NCBI GenBank assembly: GCA_002898735.1
Contig: BEHY01000011.1
Location: 1 to 53,955, forward strand
Source of the DNA: Candidatus Thermoflexus japonica
Lineage (GTDB): Bacteria > Chloroflexota > Anaerolineae > Thermoflexales > Thermoflexaceae
Direction: 5' to 3'
Length of the DNA: 53,955 bases
Shown piece after piece: positions 42,069-50,232 of this stretch; positions within the stretch are counted from its first letter, which is position 1, and the number at the start of each line of letters is the position of its first letter. The notes beneath the pieces were generated by a model. It was not told the origin of the DNA. It saw only the letters and a list, made by a program, of their open reading frames with translations, and did no database searches. The translations under genes and the position numbers were made by a program.

Positions 42069-42725
42069 TCAGGCCAGGCGGGCCAGCGCCTCGGAGAGGA
42101 CCAGCGCCGGCGAGGCCTGAGGGGAGAGCACCAGGCCGATGATGAACGGCGAACGCTGGAGAACCAGAAGCCGCCGCTGGGGCTCCGAAACCACGGCATG
42201 CTCGAAAGCGCCCAGGGGGAGAAGATCCGCCAGGGCCTCCGCAGTCGCCGCCAGATAGACCGCCACCGCCCCTTCCGCCTCTCCTTTCCCCTCGGGAACC
42301 TCTGCGGCCATCACCACGCCATCCGGACCGCAGATCACCACGCCGAGAACGCCCTCCACAGAACGAAGGCGAGCGATCCATTCCGAGGGGGAAGAGGTCG
42401 TCGCGCTGGCCGCGTCCGGGGGACGAGCGGCCCGGCGCATGCCTTCCAGCAACAGATCCTGCCAGGGGCGGTAAAGGGTGCGCTCGGGGCTACGGACTTC
42501 ATCCTCCAGGACGAATTGCCCCTCCGTCCATCCCAGCAATCTCCACAGCGCCGGTTCCCCCCGGAGATCCCCGCAAACCGCATGGACGATCTCCCCATCG
42601 GAGAAATAGATCTCGCCCTCCCACTCGCCCTGCCGGAGCCGGAGTCGCGCAGATGCCCGGGATCGGCATCCGGTTTCGATCAGCGCGGCCAGCGGGATCT
42701 CCCGCAAGCTCCCGGTGGTTGCCAT
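42069..42725 (-). CDS. DUF4388 (PATAN-like) plus roadblock/LC7 protein
   Basis: 218 residues from the ATG at 42725 (AGGAGG six bases upstream). Residues 5-78 match DUF4388: GSLREIPLAALIETG, then YFSDGEIVHAVCGDLRGEPALWRLLGW and EGQFVLE. Residues ~115-218 fit a roadblock/LC7 domain (RLRSVEGVLGVVICGPDGVVMAAEVP, then VYLAATAEALADLL). DUF4388 proteins are common adaptors in bacterial signalling; roadblock proteins regulate MglA-like GTPases. It is the first gene of the GTPase operon. Confidence 0.82.
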   Translation of the reverse strand: MATTGSLREIPLAALIETGCRSRASARLRLRQGEWEGEIYFSDGEIVHAVCGDLRGEPALWRLLGWTEGQFVLEDEVRSPERTLYRPWQDLLLEGMRRAARPPDAASATTSSPSEWIARLRSVEGVLGVVICGPDGVVMAAEVPEGKGEAEGAVAVYLAATAEALADLLPLGAFEHAVVSEPQRRLLVLQRSPFIIGLVLSPQASPALVLSEALARLA

Positions 42726-42728
42726 CAC

Positions 42729-43196
42729 CGCCCTCCTCTACCGTTACCACGGGCGACCGTCAGACCTGGGGGAGCCCGGGCGCCCCTCCGGACAGAGCCT
42801 TCAGGACGGAAGACCCGATCCGGGGGATCTCCCATTCCAGTATGGATCCCTCGAGGCTCGCCGGGATGAGGGCATCGAGGTGGCCAGGCGGGGATCCTCT
42901 CTCCACAACAGGACGCGCCCCGTTGCTCTCCCCCCGGGGGATGGGGGGCCGGGCAGGCCCAGCCCCGAAGACGATCTTCCCCTCCCCCTTCTATGGCCCG
43001 AAAAGCGACGGGAAGGGATCATCCCACCTTCCCCGGTGGAGCCCCACTACAGTTGTTCTAATTTTAAAACCGTCCTTTAAAAGGGGGAAGTTGCTTCACA
43101 CGCTGGGACCACCTGCGATCCGGGAGGGCTTCCGCTGTCCGGATGGGGAGGACGGGGGGAGCGGTATATCCCGGCGGAGGATGCAGATCCCTTCGC
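42729..43196. other. Non-coding region with an AT-rich island
   Basis: 468 bases without a convincing gene. The only striking spot is at 43051-43082, an AT-rich island in GC-rich DNA holding TTTTAAA (43062-43068) and its inverted copy TTTAAAA (43076-43082). It may contain a -10 element for the roadblock operon, but no -35 partner was found and it lies 330 bases upstream. Confidence 0.4.
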
Positions 43197-44249
43197 TCAG
43201 GGAGCCGATCCGCGCGATGGACCCCGGTGGAGAGCCCGTGCCTGCTGCCAGGCGCCGGCCAGCCCATGGGGAAACGCCAGCACCACGATCACATAGAAGA
43301 GGCCGAACAGCAGGAACCAGAGGGGACCAAAGGCCCGGTTGAACAGGTAGCCGGCGAGCTCCAGCAGCCCCGCGCCGAACATCGGGCCGCTCAGGGTTCC
43401 CACACCGCCCACCAGGGTCATCAGCAGCGCCTGGATCGTGGTGTTTACGCTCAGCAGCGAAGGCGTGGCGTTTTTGTTAAGCAAAGCGTTCAGCGCCCCC
43501 GCCAGCGCAGCCAGCATCCCGGAGAACATAAAAGCCAGCAGCCGGAAGGCGAAGGGGGAATAGCCCAGCGCGACGGCGCGCTCTTCATTCTCCCGCAATG
43601 CGGCCCAGACCCGACCGGTCGGGGAATTCACCAGGCGCCGTGCCAGGAAATAGGCCCCCAGTATGAAAAACAGGGTCAGATAGTAGAACCGCAGGCGGTG
43701 CTCTGCAGGATCCAGCCATGCCGGGACAGGGATGCCCTGAAGGCCATCCTCGGCCCCCGTATATTGCCGGAAATCTGCAGCCTCGCTCAGGATAAAGGCG
43801 GCCTGGGCTAACGCCAGGGTGACCATCGCCAGATACACCCCTCGCACTCGAAGGGAGAGAGCGCCGACCAGCCCACTGATTCCCAGGGCGAACAGGATGA
43901 CCGCGAGCAGGGCGACCAGCAAGGGGGTCTGGAAGTGCTTGAGCAGAATGCCGATGACGTAGGCTCCGCCGCCGAAGAACAGGGCATGGCCGAAAGAGAG
44001 GATCCCCGTGTAACCCATCAGGAGATCATAGCTCAGCGCGTAAACGGCCATGAGGTAAACGCGGATCAATAAGCCCTGAAGGAATCGAGGCCATCCAGAC
44101 TCCACCGGTTCGCCAAAGATCCCGCTGAGCAAGAACGGCAGCCCGATCAGGAGGACCAGGCCGGCCAACCATATCCGATATCGCCGAATCCACAGGCGGA
44201 AAACCGATCCTCGCGAAAGGGCCTCCTGACGGATCCCGATGCGCTCCAT
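43197..44249 (-). CDS. livM: Branched-chain amino acid-type ABC permease LivM
   Basis: A 350-residue permease of the LivM family with about ten membrane segments; YALSYDLLMGYTGILSFGHALFFGGGAY is the family signature and ALRENEERAVALGY the cytoplasmic loop. It is the last gene of the Liv set. The length is typical. The 151-base gap from livH contains an imperfect GC hairpin. The operon context points to a carboxylate or aromatic acid as the ligand rather than an amino acid (inference). Confidence 0.94.
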   Translation of the reverse strand: MERIGIRQEALSRGSVFRLWIRRYRIWLAGLVLLIGLPFLLSGIFGEPVESGWPRFLQGLLIRVYLMAVYALSYDLLMGYTGILSFGHALFFGGGAYVIGILLKHFQTPLLVALLAVILFALGISGLVGALSLRVRGVYLAMVTLALAQAAFILSEAADFRQYTGAEDGLQGIPVPAWLDPAEHRLRFYYLTLFFILGAYFLARRLVNSPTGRVWAALRENEERAVALGYSPFAFRLLAFMFSGMLAALAGALNALLNKNATPSLLSVNTTIQALLMTLVGGVGTLSGPMFGAGLLELAGYLFNRAFGPLWFLLFGLFYVIVVLAFPHGLAGAWQQARALHRGPSRGSAP

Positions 44250-44341
44250 TCCAACATCCTCTCCAGCGAAGGATGGGACAGCCGTCTCGACGAATCCTTT
44301 CGGTTCTCCAGGCCGATTTCGGATCTCCAGGATGCTCCATG

Positions 44342-44362
44342 GGGTCCCGCCCGGCGGGGCCC
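44342..44362 (-). terminator. Imperfect GC hairpin between livH and livM
   Basis: Ten-base arms (44342-44351 and 44353-44362) complementary except for one G-U type pair; the real stem would be shorter because the loop is minimal. Possibly an mRNA stability or partial termination element. Confidence 0.4.
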
Positions 44363-44400
44363 GGATTTGAGGCCATATAAGAACGTTTTATTCCGGATTT

Positions 44401-45843
44401 CTATCCTGTCTTCTGCCCGAACAGGCCGCTGGGGCGGAGCAGCAGGATCGCGGCCATGATCAGCACGGTGGAGGCGCGGGCGATGGCTGGGGAAAAGTGG
44501 ATGGCCTCTGCCATGCCGGGGAGAGCGATCCCCACCGTGACCAGGTAATCTCCAAAGGCCCGCGCCAGGCCGACGAGAAAAGCGCCCATCGCCGCGCCGC
44601 CGTAATGCCCCATGCCGCCGATGATCACCGCGATAAAAGCCTGAAGCAGGAACTCCAGCCCCATCGCCGGGCTCAGGCCCAGGAACGGCGTGGCCACCAC
44701 GCCGCCCAGGGCCGCCAGGGCCGAGCCCATGGCGAACACACCGGTGAAAAGCCGCCGCACGGGGATCCCCAGGGCTTCCACCATCTCCCGATCCTCCACC
44801 GCAGCTCGTACCGCGATGCCGATCCGGGTCCAGCGCAACAACAGGCCGATCCCCGCCCACATCGCAACCCCCACTCCAATGATCAACAACCGATAGGTGG
44901 GAAAGGGGCGGCCCAGCACGTTCAGGGAGGCGCATCCTTGGCTCAGCCATTCCCCGATCGATGACGCCAGACACGGCATGGCGAAGAGGGAAGGCCGAGG
45001 CAACGGGGTATAGTTTCCGGGTCCCCACACCACCCGCACCAGCTCCACGCCCACATAAGACAGGCCGAGCGTCAGGAGAACCTGATAGATCGGACGGGCG
45101 TAAAGGGGACGGATCAGGGTGGCTTCCATCCAGGCTCCCAGGGCGCCGCCGGCCAGGGTTCCAGCCAGAACCGCCAGGAGGAACCGGAGATCCCCCGGGC
45201 TCTCCAGGATCCAGCGTTCGATCAGCTCCCGGCCGCTCAGCATCAGAATGCCCAGCAAAAGCAAGCCAGCCGACATCCCCCAGGATCGATAGCGGTCTTC
45301 GGAACGCGTGCCTCCCATCCGCCATCCCCCACATAAGCCGGCCAATCCCATGGCGGCCATCCGGGCGAAGACAAGCCCCAGCGGCTCCTGTGCGAGGGGG
45401 GTGGGGATCGCCCCCCCGGGCACCGTGCTCCCGAAGGCGACCAGCTTCCCCAGGTTGTGATTCCAGAAGGCCAGGGCTCCAAACCCCACCAGGCCGAATC
45501 CAGAGATGGCGCGGGGCACGGACAGCGCGCCCGCCGTGACCCGCCCGAACCCGATCCCCGCGCCCAGGGCCAGGAACAACGGGGCCACATTGAGCAGCAG
45601 GCGGGGATTCTGGTAAACCGTCCAGCCGATGTAAGCCCCCAGCATGAACAGCGTGCCGTGAGCGAAGTTGATGACATCCATCAGACCAAAGATCAGGGAA
45701 AGCCCGGAAGCGACCAGGAAGAACAGCGCAGCCAGGGTGAGGCCGGAAAGCATAACGGAGGCCCATACGGACATGGGGAGGAATATAGCGGGAAGCCCGA
45801 TAAGGGCAAAGAGGATCAGGATCAGCGGCCATGTCCCCCTCAT
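44401..45843 (-). CDS. livH: Branched-chain amino acid-type ABC permease LivH with large insertion
   Basis: 480 residues from the ATG at 45843, which overlaps the livF stop (ATGA). Canonical LivH sequence at 30-78 (LFFLVASGLSLIFGLMDVINFAHGTLFMLGAY) resumes at ~221 (LERLLIRPLY-like MEATLIRPLYARPIYQVLLTLGLSYVGVELVR) and ends normally (LRPSGLFG). Residues ~79-220 are extra: two or three added hydrophobic segments and a charged loop (GGTRSEDRYRSW). Ordinary LivH proteins have ~290-310 residues. The reading frame is intact across the insertion, so it is probably functional. Confidence 0.92.
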   Translation of the reverse strand: MRGTWPLILILFALIGLPAIFLPMSVWASVMLSGLTLAALFFLVASGLSLIFGLMDVINFAHGTLFMLGAYIGWTVYQNPRLLLNVAPLFLALGAGIGFGRVTAGALSVPRAISGFGLVGFGALAFWNHNLGKLVAFGSTVPGGAIPTPLAQEPLGLVFARMAAMGLAGLCGGWRMGGTRSEDRYRSWGMSAGLLLLGILMLSGRELIERWILESPGDLRFLLAVLAGTLAGGALGAWMEATLIRPLYARPIYQVLLTLGLSYVGVELVRVVWGPGNYTPLPRPSLFAMPCLASSIGEWLSQGCASLNVLGRPFPTYRLLIIGVGVAMWAGIGLLLRWTRIGIAVRAAVEDREMVEALGIPVRRLFTGVFAMGSALAALGGVVATPFLGLSPAMGLEFLLQAFIAVIIGGMGHYGGAAMGAFLVGLARAFGDYLVTVGIALPGMAEAIHFSPAIARASTVLIMAAILLLRPSGLFGQKTG

Positions 45844-46547
45844 GCCGTCACCCCCAGATAGCGCTGGAGCCATTCCCGGTTCCCCAGCAGCTCTGCCATC
45901 GGTCCGCTTCGCACCACCCGTCCATCCTCCATCAGGATATAGTGATCCGCCAGATGGCGGATAGCATGAAGGTTCTGCTCCACGAGGAGGATGGGCACCT
46001 CCTCACGCAGCCGGTGGATGGCGGCCATCACATGTTCCACCAGCATGGGAGCCAGGCCTTCGCTGGGCTCGTCGATGAGCAGAAGCCGGTTCTCCGGCAC
46101 CAGGGCGCGGGCGATGGCCAGCATCTGTTGCTGACCGCCGGAGAGCAGGCCCGCCGGCTTCTTCAGAGCCGCTTTCAGATCGGGGAAGAGGCTGAAGATC
46201 CACTCGGCTCGCCGGGCCAGATCTCCCCGACGCCGCTCGGCCAGCTTCAGGTTCTCCTCCACCGTGAGGCCCCGGAAGATCGCCCGATGCTCCGGCACGT
46301 AGCCGATGCCCAGGGCGGCGATCTCATGTGTCGGACGTCCCCGCAGCTCCTCCCCCAGGAACCGGATGCTGCCCTGCGCGGCCGGCCAGAGCCCCATGAT
46401 CGTGCGCAGGGTAGTCGTCTTCCCCGCCCCATTTCGGCCCAGCAGGGCGGTCAGGCTTCCTGCCCGCATCGCGAAAGAAACGCCCTTCAGGATGTGAAAG
46501 GACCCGATGAACGTATGAACGTCCCTCAATTCGAGGACGGCGTCCAT
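45840..46547 (-). CDS. livF: Branched-chain amino acid-type ABC ATPase LivF
   Basis: A 235-residue ATPase. Walker A GRNGAGKTTT, Q-loop YVPEHRAIF, signature LLSGGQQQMLAIARAL, Walker B LLLIDEPSEGLAP and the switch His/Gln region ILLVEQN are all present. It overlaps livG by 22 bases and livH by four. It forms the nucleotide-binding heterodimer with LivG. Confidence 0.95.
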   Translation of the reverse strand: MDAVLELRDVHTFIGSFHILKGVSFAMRAGSLTALLGRNGAGKTTTLRTIMGLWPAAQGSIRFLGEELRGRPTHEIAALGIGYVPEHRAIFRGLTVEENLKLAERRRGDLARRAEWIFSLFPDLKAALKKPAGLLSGGQQQMLAIARALVPENRLLLIDEPSEGLAPMLVEHVMAAIHRLREEVPILLVEQNLHAIRHLADHYILMEDGRVVRSGPMAELLGNREWLQRYLGVTA

Positions 46548-47302
46548 GCCCGTTCTCCCAGGTATGCTTGCTGAACGGCCTCGTTGCGGGCGATCTCCTC
46601 CGGGGTGCCCTCGGCCAGCACACGCCCGTGATGGAGGACGGTCACCCGATGGGCCAGGCGCATCGCCAGATCGATCTTGTGCTCGATCAACAGGATGGTT
46701 CGCCCCCCTCGTCGGTGGATCTCCTCAATCAGGCGGATCAGGCGCGGGATCTGATCGAGGGCCATCCCGGCCGCCGGCTCGTCCAGCAGCATGAGTTGAG
46801 GCTCCTGGGCCAGTAACATGGCGATCTCCAGCCAGCGGCGGTGCCCGTGGGGGAGGGCCCGAGCGGGGAGATCGGCCAGCTCCGCCATGCCGATCTCATG
46901 CAGCACCGCCCAGGCCTGATCCAGATAGCGCTGAAGACGAGCGGCCGGAACCCAGAAGCAGAAATTGTCGGATCCCAGGGCCTGAGCGGCCAGGCGCACG
47001 TTCTCCAGGACGCTCAGGCTGGGGAAAACGTGGATGAGCTGATAGGCCCGACCGATCCCAAGATGCGCCCGACGGTGGGGAGGGAGATCGGTGATATCCC
47101 GTCCCCGGTAGAAGATGCGGCCTGCCGTCGGGCGCAGGCTTCCCCCGATCAGGTTGAAGAGCGTGGACTTGCCCGCCCCGTTTGGCCCGATGAGGGCGTG
47201 GATCGTGCCGGCCTCCACCCGTAGATCCACCCGATCCACCGCCCGCAGCCCTCCGAAATCTTTTGTCAACCCACGGGTCTCCAGAAGAACCTCCCCGGGC
47301 AT
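46526..47302 (-). CDS. livG: Branched-chain amino acid-type ABC ATPase LivG
   Basis: A 258-residue ATPase. Walker A GPNGAGKSTLFN, then IGRAYQLIHVFPSLSVLENV, Walker B LMLLDEPAAGM and switch ILLIEHKIDLAM. The ABC signature, usually LSYGQ/R, reads LPHGHRRWLEIAM, an unusual variant. GGAGGAAGGGG precedes the ATG. A strong hairpin separates it from the binding-protein gene. Confidence 0.94.
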   Translation of the reverse strand: MPGEVLLETRGLTKDFGGLRAVDRVDLRVEAGTIHALIGPNGAGKSTLFNLIGGSLRPTAGRIFYRGRDITDLPPHRRAHLGIGRAYQLIHVFPSLSVLENVRLAAQALGSDNFCFWVPAARLQRYLDQAWAVLHEIGMAELADLPARALPHGHRRWLEIAMLLAQEPQLMLLDEPAAGMALDQIPRLIRLIEEIHRRGGRTILLIEHKIDLAMRLAHRVTVLHHGRVLAEGTPEEIARNEAVQQAYLGERAWTPSSN

Positions 47303-47402
47303 CCCCTTCCTCCCCCGCTGCTACTGTGGGGCAACGGCTCGTCGTTGTCCCGCCATTTGCCGGATTTCTCCCCCGACTTTATGCTGGAAAAGGGTTTGCC
47401 CC

Positions 47403-47450
47403 GGTGAGGGCGGGCAGCGTCCCGTGCCCCCCAGCTGCCCGCCCCTCACC
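47403..47450 (-). terminator. Long hairpin between Liv binding protein and livG
   Basis: Arms at 47403-47418 and 47434-47450 pair over 16 bases with a single bulged base (GGTGAGGGCGGGCAGC against its complement), enclosing a 15-base loop. It starts three bases after the binding-protein stop codon. There is no U-tract. Third case in the window of a hairpin directly after a solute-binding-protein gene. Confidence 0.78.
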
Positions 47451-47452
47451 CC

Positions 47453-48763
47453 TCAGGACTTCGGGCAGCGATCCTTGTAAGGCTCCTCCAGCATGCACGG
47501 CGGCGCTGTCTCCTCCGGCGAGAACTCCTGGATCAGCTCGAAGAACCGGAACTGAGGATCCTTGGGATCCTTGAGACGGACCAGATACATCGGCTGGAGG
47601 GCGACGTGGTCATAGGGCCGGATGATGTAGGTCCCCTTGGGGCCCTGGAAGGTCATGCCCTCAAAAACCGGGATCAGGGCCTCGGCCCGGGCGTCGCCGT
47701 TTGTCTTCTTCAGCCCCTCGACCACCATGATCGCCGCGGCCATGCCGCCTGCAGTGAAGAGATCCGGCGGCGTCCCGAACTTCTCCTGGTGGCGCTTCAC
47801 CAGCCAGTCGTTGACCGGGTTCCTGGGCAGGGTGTAGTGGTAGACGCTCACCCCCACCGCCCCCGTGGCAAAGGTGTAGCCGGAGGCAATGCTCTGGTTA
47901 TCGCCCATCCCGGTGGCTACCGTCATCTTCTGGAACACCCCCAGGTCTTGCATCTGCTGGAAGAGGGGCACGAAGCCCGCGCCGGCCCAGGTCACGATCA
48001 GGACCTCCGCGTTGGCGTCCAGCACCCTCTGAAGGTAAGGCGTGAAATCTGTGGTCTCCAGCGGGATAAAGATAGCCCCCGCCCCATCCGGGGTGTCGTT
48101 GATGGTGAAGCGGCCGCCCAGGCTTTTGACCACGTTATAGAAGGCGCGAGCGGAGCCGTGGCCGAAGGCGTAGTCAGGGGCGATCTGGACGAAGGTCTTG
48201 CCCATCCCGATCAGCGCCTTGCCCATCGTCAGCGCATCCTGCACACTGGTCCGGCTGGTCCGGAAGGTGTAAGGATTGAAATTCTTCCCAGTGATGTCGG
48301 GGCTGGCCGCCGGCTCCGCGATCAGGATGACCTTATGCTCCTCAGCCACCTTCTGGACCGCCAGGGTGACGCCGGAGCTGGGAGCTCCGACCAGGATCTC
48401 CACGCCCTCGGCCTCGATGAGCTCGCGGGCCTGGGCCACCCCTTTCTCCGGATCACTGGCGTTGTCGCGAACAATTACCTGGATCGGCCGGCCGGCCACT
48501 TCCATGGTTCCGTTCGTGGCGTACTCCAGGCCCAGCATGAAGCCGTTCTCCAGCATAGGGCCATAGAGGGCCAGGGAGCCGGAGCGATCCGTGAGCAGGC
48601 CGATCTTTAACGGCTTGCCCGGGGTTGGCGAGGGCGGAGGAGCAACCGTCGGCGTGGCCGGAACGGGCGCGACGGTCGGCGTGGGCGATGGCACCGCCGG
48701 CGCCGCACACGCCCCGGCCAGCCACAGAAAGACCAGCCATCCAATTACCCGGCGACGGTTCAT
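47453..48763 (-). CDS. Liv-type ABC substrate-binding lipoprotein
   Basis: A 436-residue family 5-type periplasmic-binding protein. Lipobox LAGAC (Cys19), a Pro/Thr-rich linker (20-48), then the LivK fold: LKIGLLTDRSGSLALYGPMLENGFMLGLEYA, DNASDPEKGVAQARELIE, VEILVGAPSSGVTLAVQKVAEEH, FVQIAPDYAFGHG and GYTFATGAVGVSVYHY. It binds the ligand outside the membrane. The direct neighbours encode CoA-linked degradation, so the ligand is likely a carboxylic or aromatic acid. Confidence 0.92.
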   Translation of the reverse strand: MNRRRVIGWLVFLWLAGACAAPAVPSPTPTVAPVPATPTVAPPPSPTPGKPLKIGLLTDRSGSLALYGPMLENGFMLGLEYATNGTMEVAGRPIQVIVRDNASDPEKGVAQARELIEAEGVEILVGAPSSGVTLAVQKVAEEHKVILIAEPAASPDITGKNFNPYTFRTSRTSVQDALTMGKALIGMGKTFVQIAPDYAFGHGSARAFYNVVKSLGGRFTINDTPDGAGAIFIPLETTDFTPYLQRVLDANAEVLIVTWAGAGFVPLFQQMQDLGVFQKMTVATGMGDNQSIASGYTFATGAVGVSVYHYTLPRNPVNDWLVKRHQEKFGTPPDLFTAGGMAAAIMVVEGLKKTNGDARAEALIPVFEGMTFQGPKGTYIIRPYDHVALQPMYLVRLKDPKDPQFRFFELIQEFSPEETAPPCMLEEPYKDRCPKS

Positions 48764-48785
48764 CGGTCACCTCCAGGCAGAGGAT

Positions 48786-49217
48786 TTATCGATCATCGGC
48801 ATGGCGCCGAGGATCGCCTTTCGGAGCCAAAACCGTGGCCTCCCCACGCACCACCTCCTCGCCGCTCTGGTTGAAGCAGCGGGTGGCCAGGGTCACGACC
48901 GGCTTGTCTTCCCGGACATCCATCACCTCCACCACGGCGGTGATGGTATCGCCTGGATAGACGGGTCGGCGGAACTCCAGGGTCTGGCGGAGGTAGATCG
49001 TCCCCGGGCCCGGCAGCATCCGACCCAGAACGGCAGAGATCAGCCCCGCCACCAGCATCCCGTGGACAACAGGTCGACCGAAGCGGGTGTTTCGGGCGAA
49101 CTCCTCATCCAGATGCAATGGATTGTCATCTCCGGTCAGGGCAGCGAATGTCTCCACATCCGCGCGGGTGATGGTTTTCGTCCAGGAGGCGGTCGAACCC
49201 ACCCGGATCTCAACCAT
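48786..49217 (-). CDS. MaoC-family (R)-enoyl-CoA hydratase
   Basis: A 143-residue hot-dog-fold dehydratase. The hydratase 2 motif is clear: FAALTGDDNPLHLDEEFA (catalytic Asp/His) followed by VVHGMLVAGLISAVLG. It adds water across enoyl-CoA double bonds. The start overlaps the stop of the KAS III-like gene, so the two are translationally coupled. It fits a beta-oxidation-like step between the ligase and the dehydrogenase of this operon. Confidence 0.9.
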   Translation of the reverse strand: MVEIRVGSTASWTKTITRADVETFAALTGDDNPLHLDEEFARNTRFGRPVVHGMLVAGLISAVLGRMLPGPGTIYLRQTLEFRRPVYPGDTITAVVEVMDVREDKPVVTLATRCFNQSGEEVVRGEATVLAPKGDPRRHADDR

Positions 49218-50232
49218 AGGGGCCTCCCCATCGGATCACTGTGGCTCCCCAGGAGTATCCTGTCCCTGCGCTCAGCAGCACCACCACATCGCCATTTCGA
49301 AGACGCCCTTCCTCCCGGGCGAGGTAGAGCCCGAGCAGGGGATCGGCGGCGGAAAGATGGCCGTAATCCGAGAGATAGACAGCCTGGGAGTCCTTCAACC
49401 CGAGGGCGGAGAGCAGGGCCTCGAAAAGGGAGCGCTTGGTGTGTAGCGGGATCAGGAAATCCGGGCCGTGGCATCCGCTGCGGGCGATGGCCTCCCGCAC
49501 CACCTGCACGAAATGATCCAGGGTGATGGGATCCAGCATGGCTTTCATCTGAGCCGGATCGGTGACGTCGAAATAATGCAGGCGCTGTTCCACGGTCTCG
49601 TGGCTGGGCGGAAGCACCGAGCCGCCCGCCGGAACCCGCACGAACTCCGCGAAGCGGCCGTCGGTGCGCAGGGCGGATTCCAGAACCACGTTAAAGGGAT
49701 GATCGCGCCGGAGCAGGCAGGCCGCTGCCCCATCGCCGAAGTTGAACATGAAGCGAGCGCGATGGTTGGTGTAATCCAGCAGCATGGACTCGTTGGAGGC
49801 TGCCACCAGCAGGAGGTGATGCAGAGAGGGATCGGCCAGCATCATGCTCCGGGCCGCCTTCATGGCAAAGGGAAGCCCGGCTGAGGTCCCGCAGATCTCA
49901 AAGGCGTATGCCCGATGGGCCCCCAGCAACGCCTGGATGCGGGGCGCAGCCAGCCACACGTAGTAATCCTTATGCATGCTCCCGAAGTAAACCAGGGCGT
50001 CCACCTCCTGGGGCGGAACACCGGCGTCCTCAAGGGCACGCCGGCCGGCCTCGGCAGCCATCATGGAGACCGTCTCCCCCTTTCCCGTCACATCCGCAAT
50101 ATGTTTCCGATTCAGGCCGAACTTGGTCCGGATGACCTCCGCCGGAATGCCGGAGGCCGCAGCCAGCTCCTCCGCGGTCATCACCCGCTCCGGGAGATAG
50201 ATGCCCAGCCCGGCGATGCCAATAGAGGTCAT
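49210..50232 (-). CDS. KAS III/thiolase-fold enzyme with Cys-His-His active site
   Basis: A 340-residue FabH-like protein. The nucleophile Cys114 is in FEICGTSAGLPFAMKAA, the first catalytic His is H264 in IPLHTKRS, and the position that is Asn in FabH (NYGNTS) is H292 in DYGHLSAADP. The N-terminus GIAGLGIYLPERVMTAEELA is typical. The Asn to His change resembles HMG-CoA synthase-like or thiolase-type members and argues against ordinary fatty-acid initiation. ATGA overlap with the acyl-CoA synthetase. Possibly cleaves or makes a beta-ketoacyl-CoA; direction unproven. Confidence 0.82.
   Translation of the reverse strand: MTSIGIAGLGIYLPERVMTAEELAAASGIPAEVIRTKFGLNRKHIADVTGKGETVSMMAAEAGRRALEDAGVPPQEVDALVYFGSMHKDYYVWLAAPRIQALLGAHRAYAFEICGTSAGLPFAMKAARSMMLADPSLHHLLLVAASNESMLLDYTNHRARFMFNFGDGAAACLLRRDHPFNVVLESALRTDGRFAEFVRVPAGGSVLPPSHETVEQRLHYFDVTDPAQMKAMLDPITLDHFVQVVREAIARSGCHGPDFLIPLHTKRSLFEALLSALGLKDSQAVYLSDYGHLSAADPLLGLYLAREEGRLRNGDVVVLLSAGTGYSWGATVIRWGGPYG

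Noticed and set aside
43051..43082. Promoter in the AT-rich island
   Set aside because: A -10-like TAAAAT on the minus strand has no -35 partner at the right distance and lies 330 bases from the next gene.
44147..45832. 561-codon minus-strand frame overlapping livH and the livH-livM gap
   Set aside because: Gly/Pro/Arg-rich translation without family motifs; the overlapping LivH frame has clear homology features.
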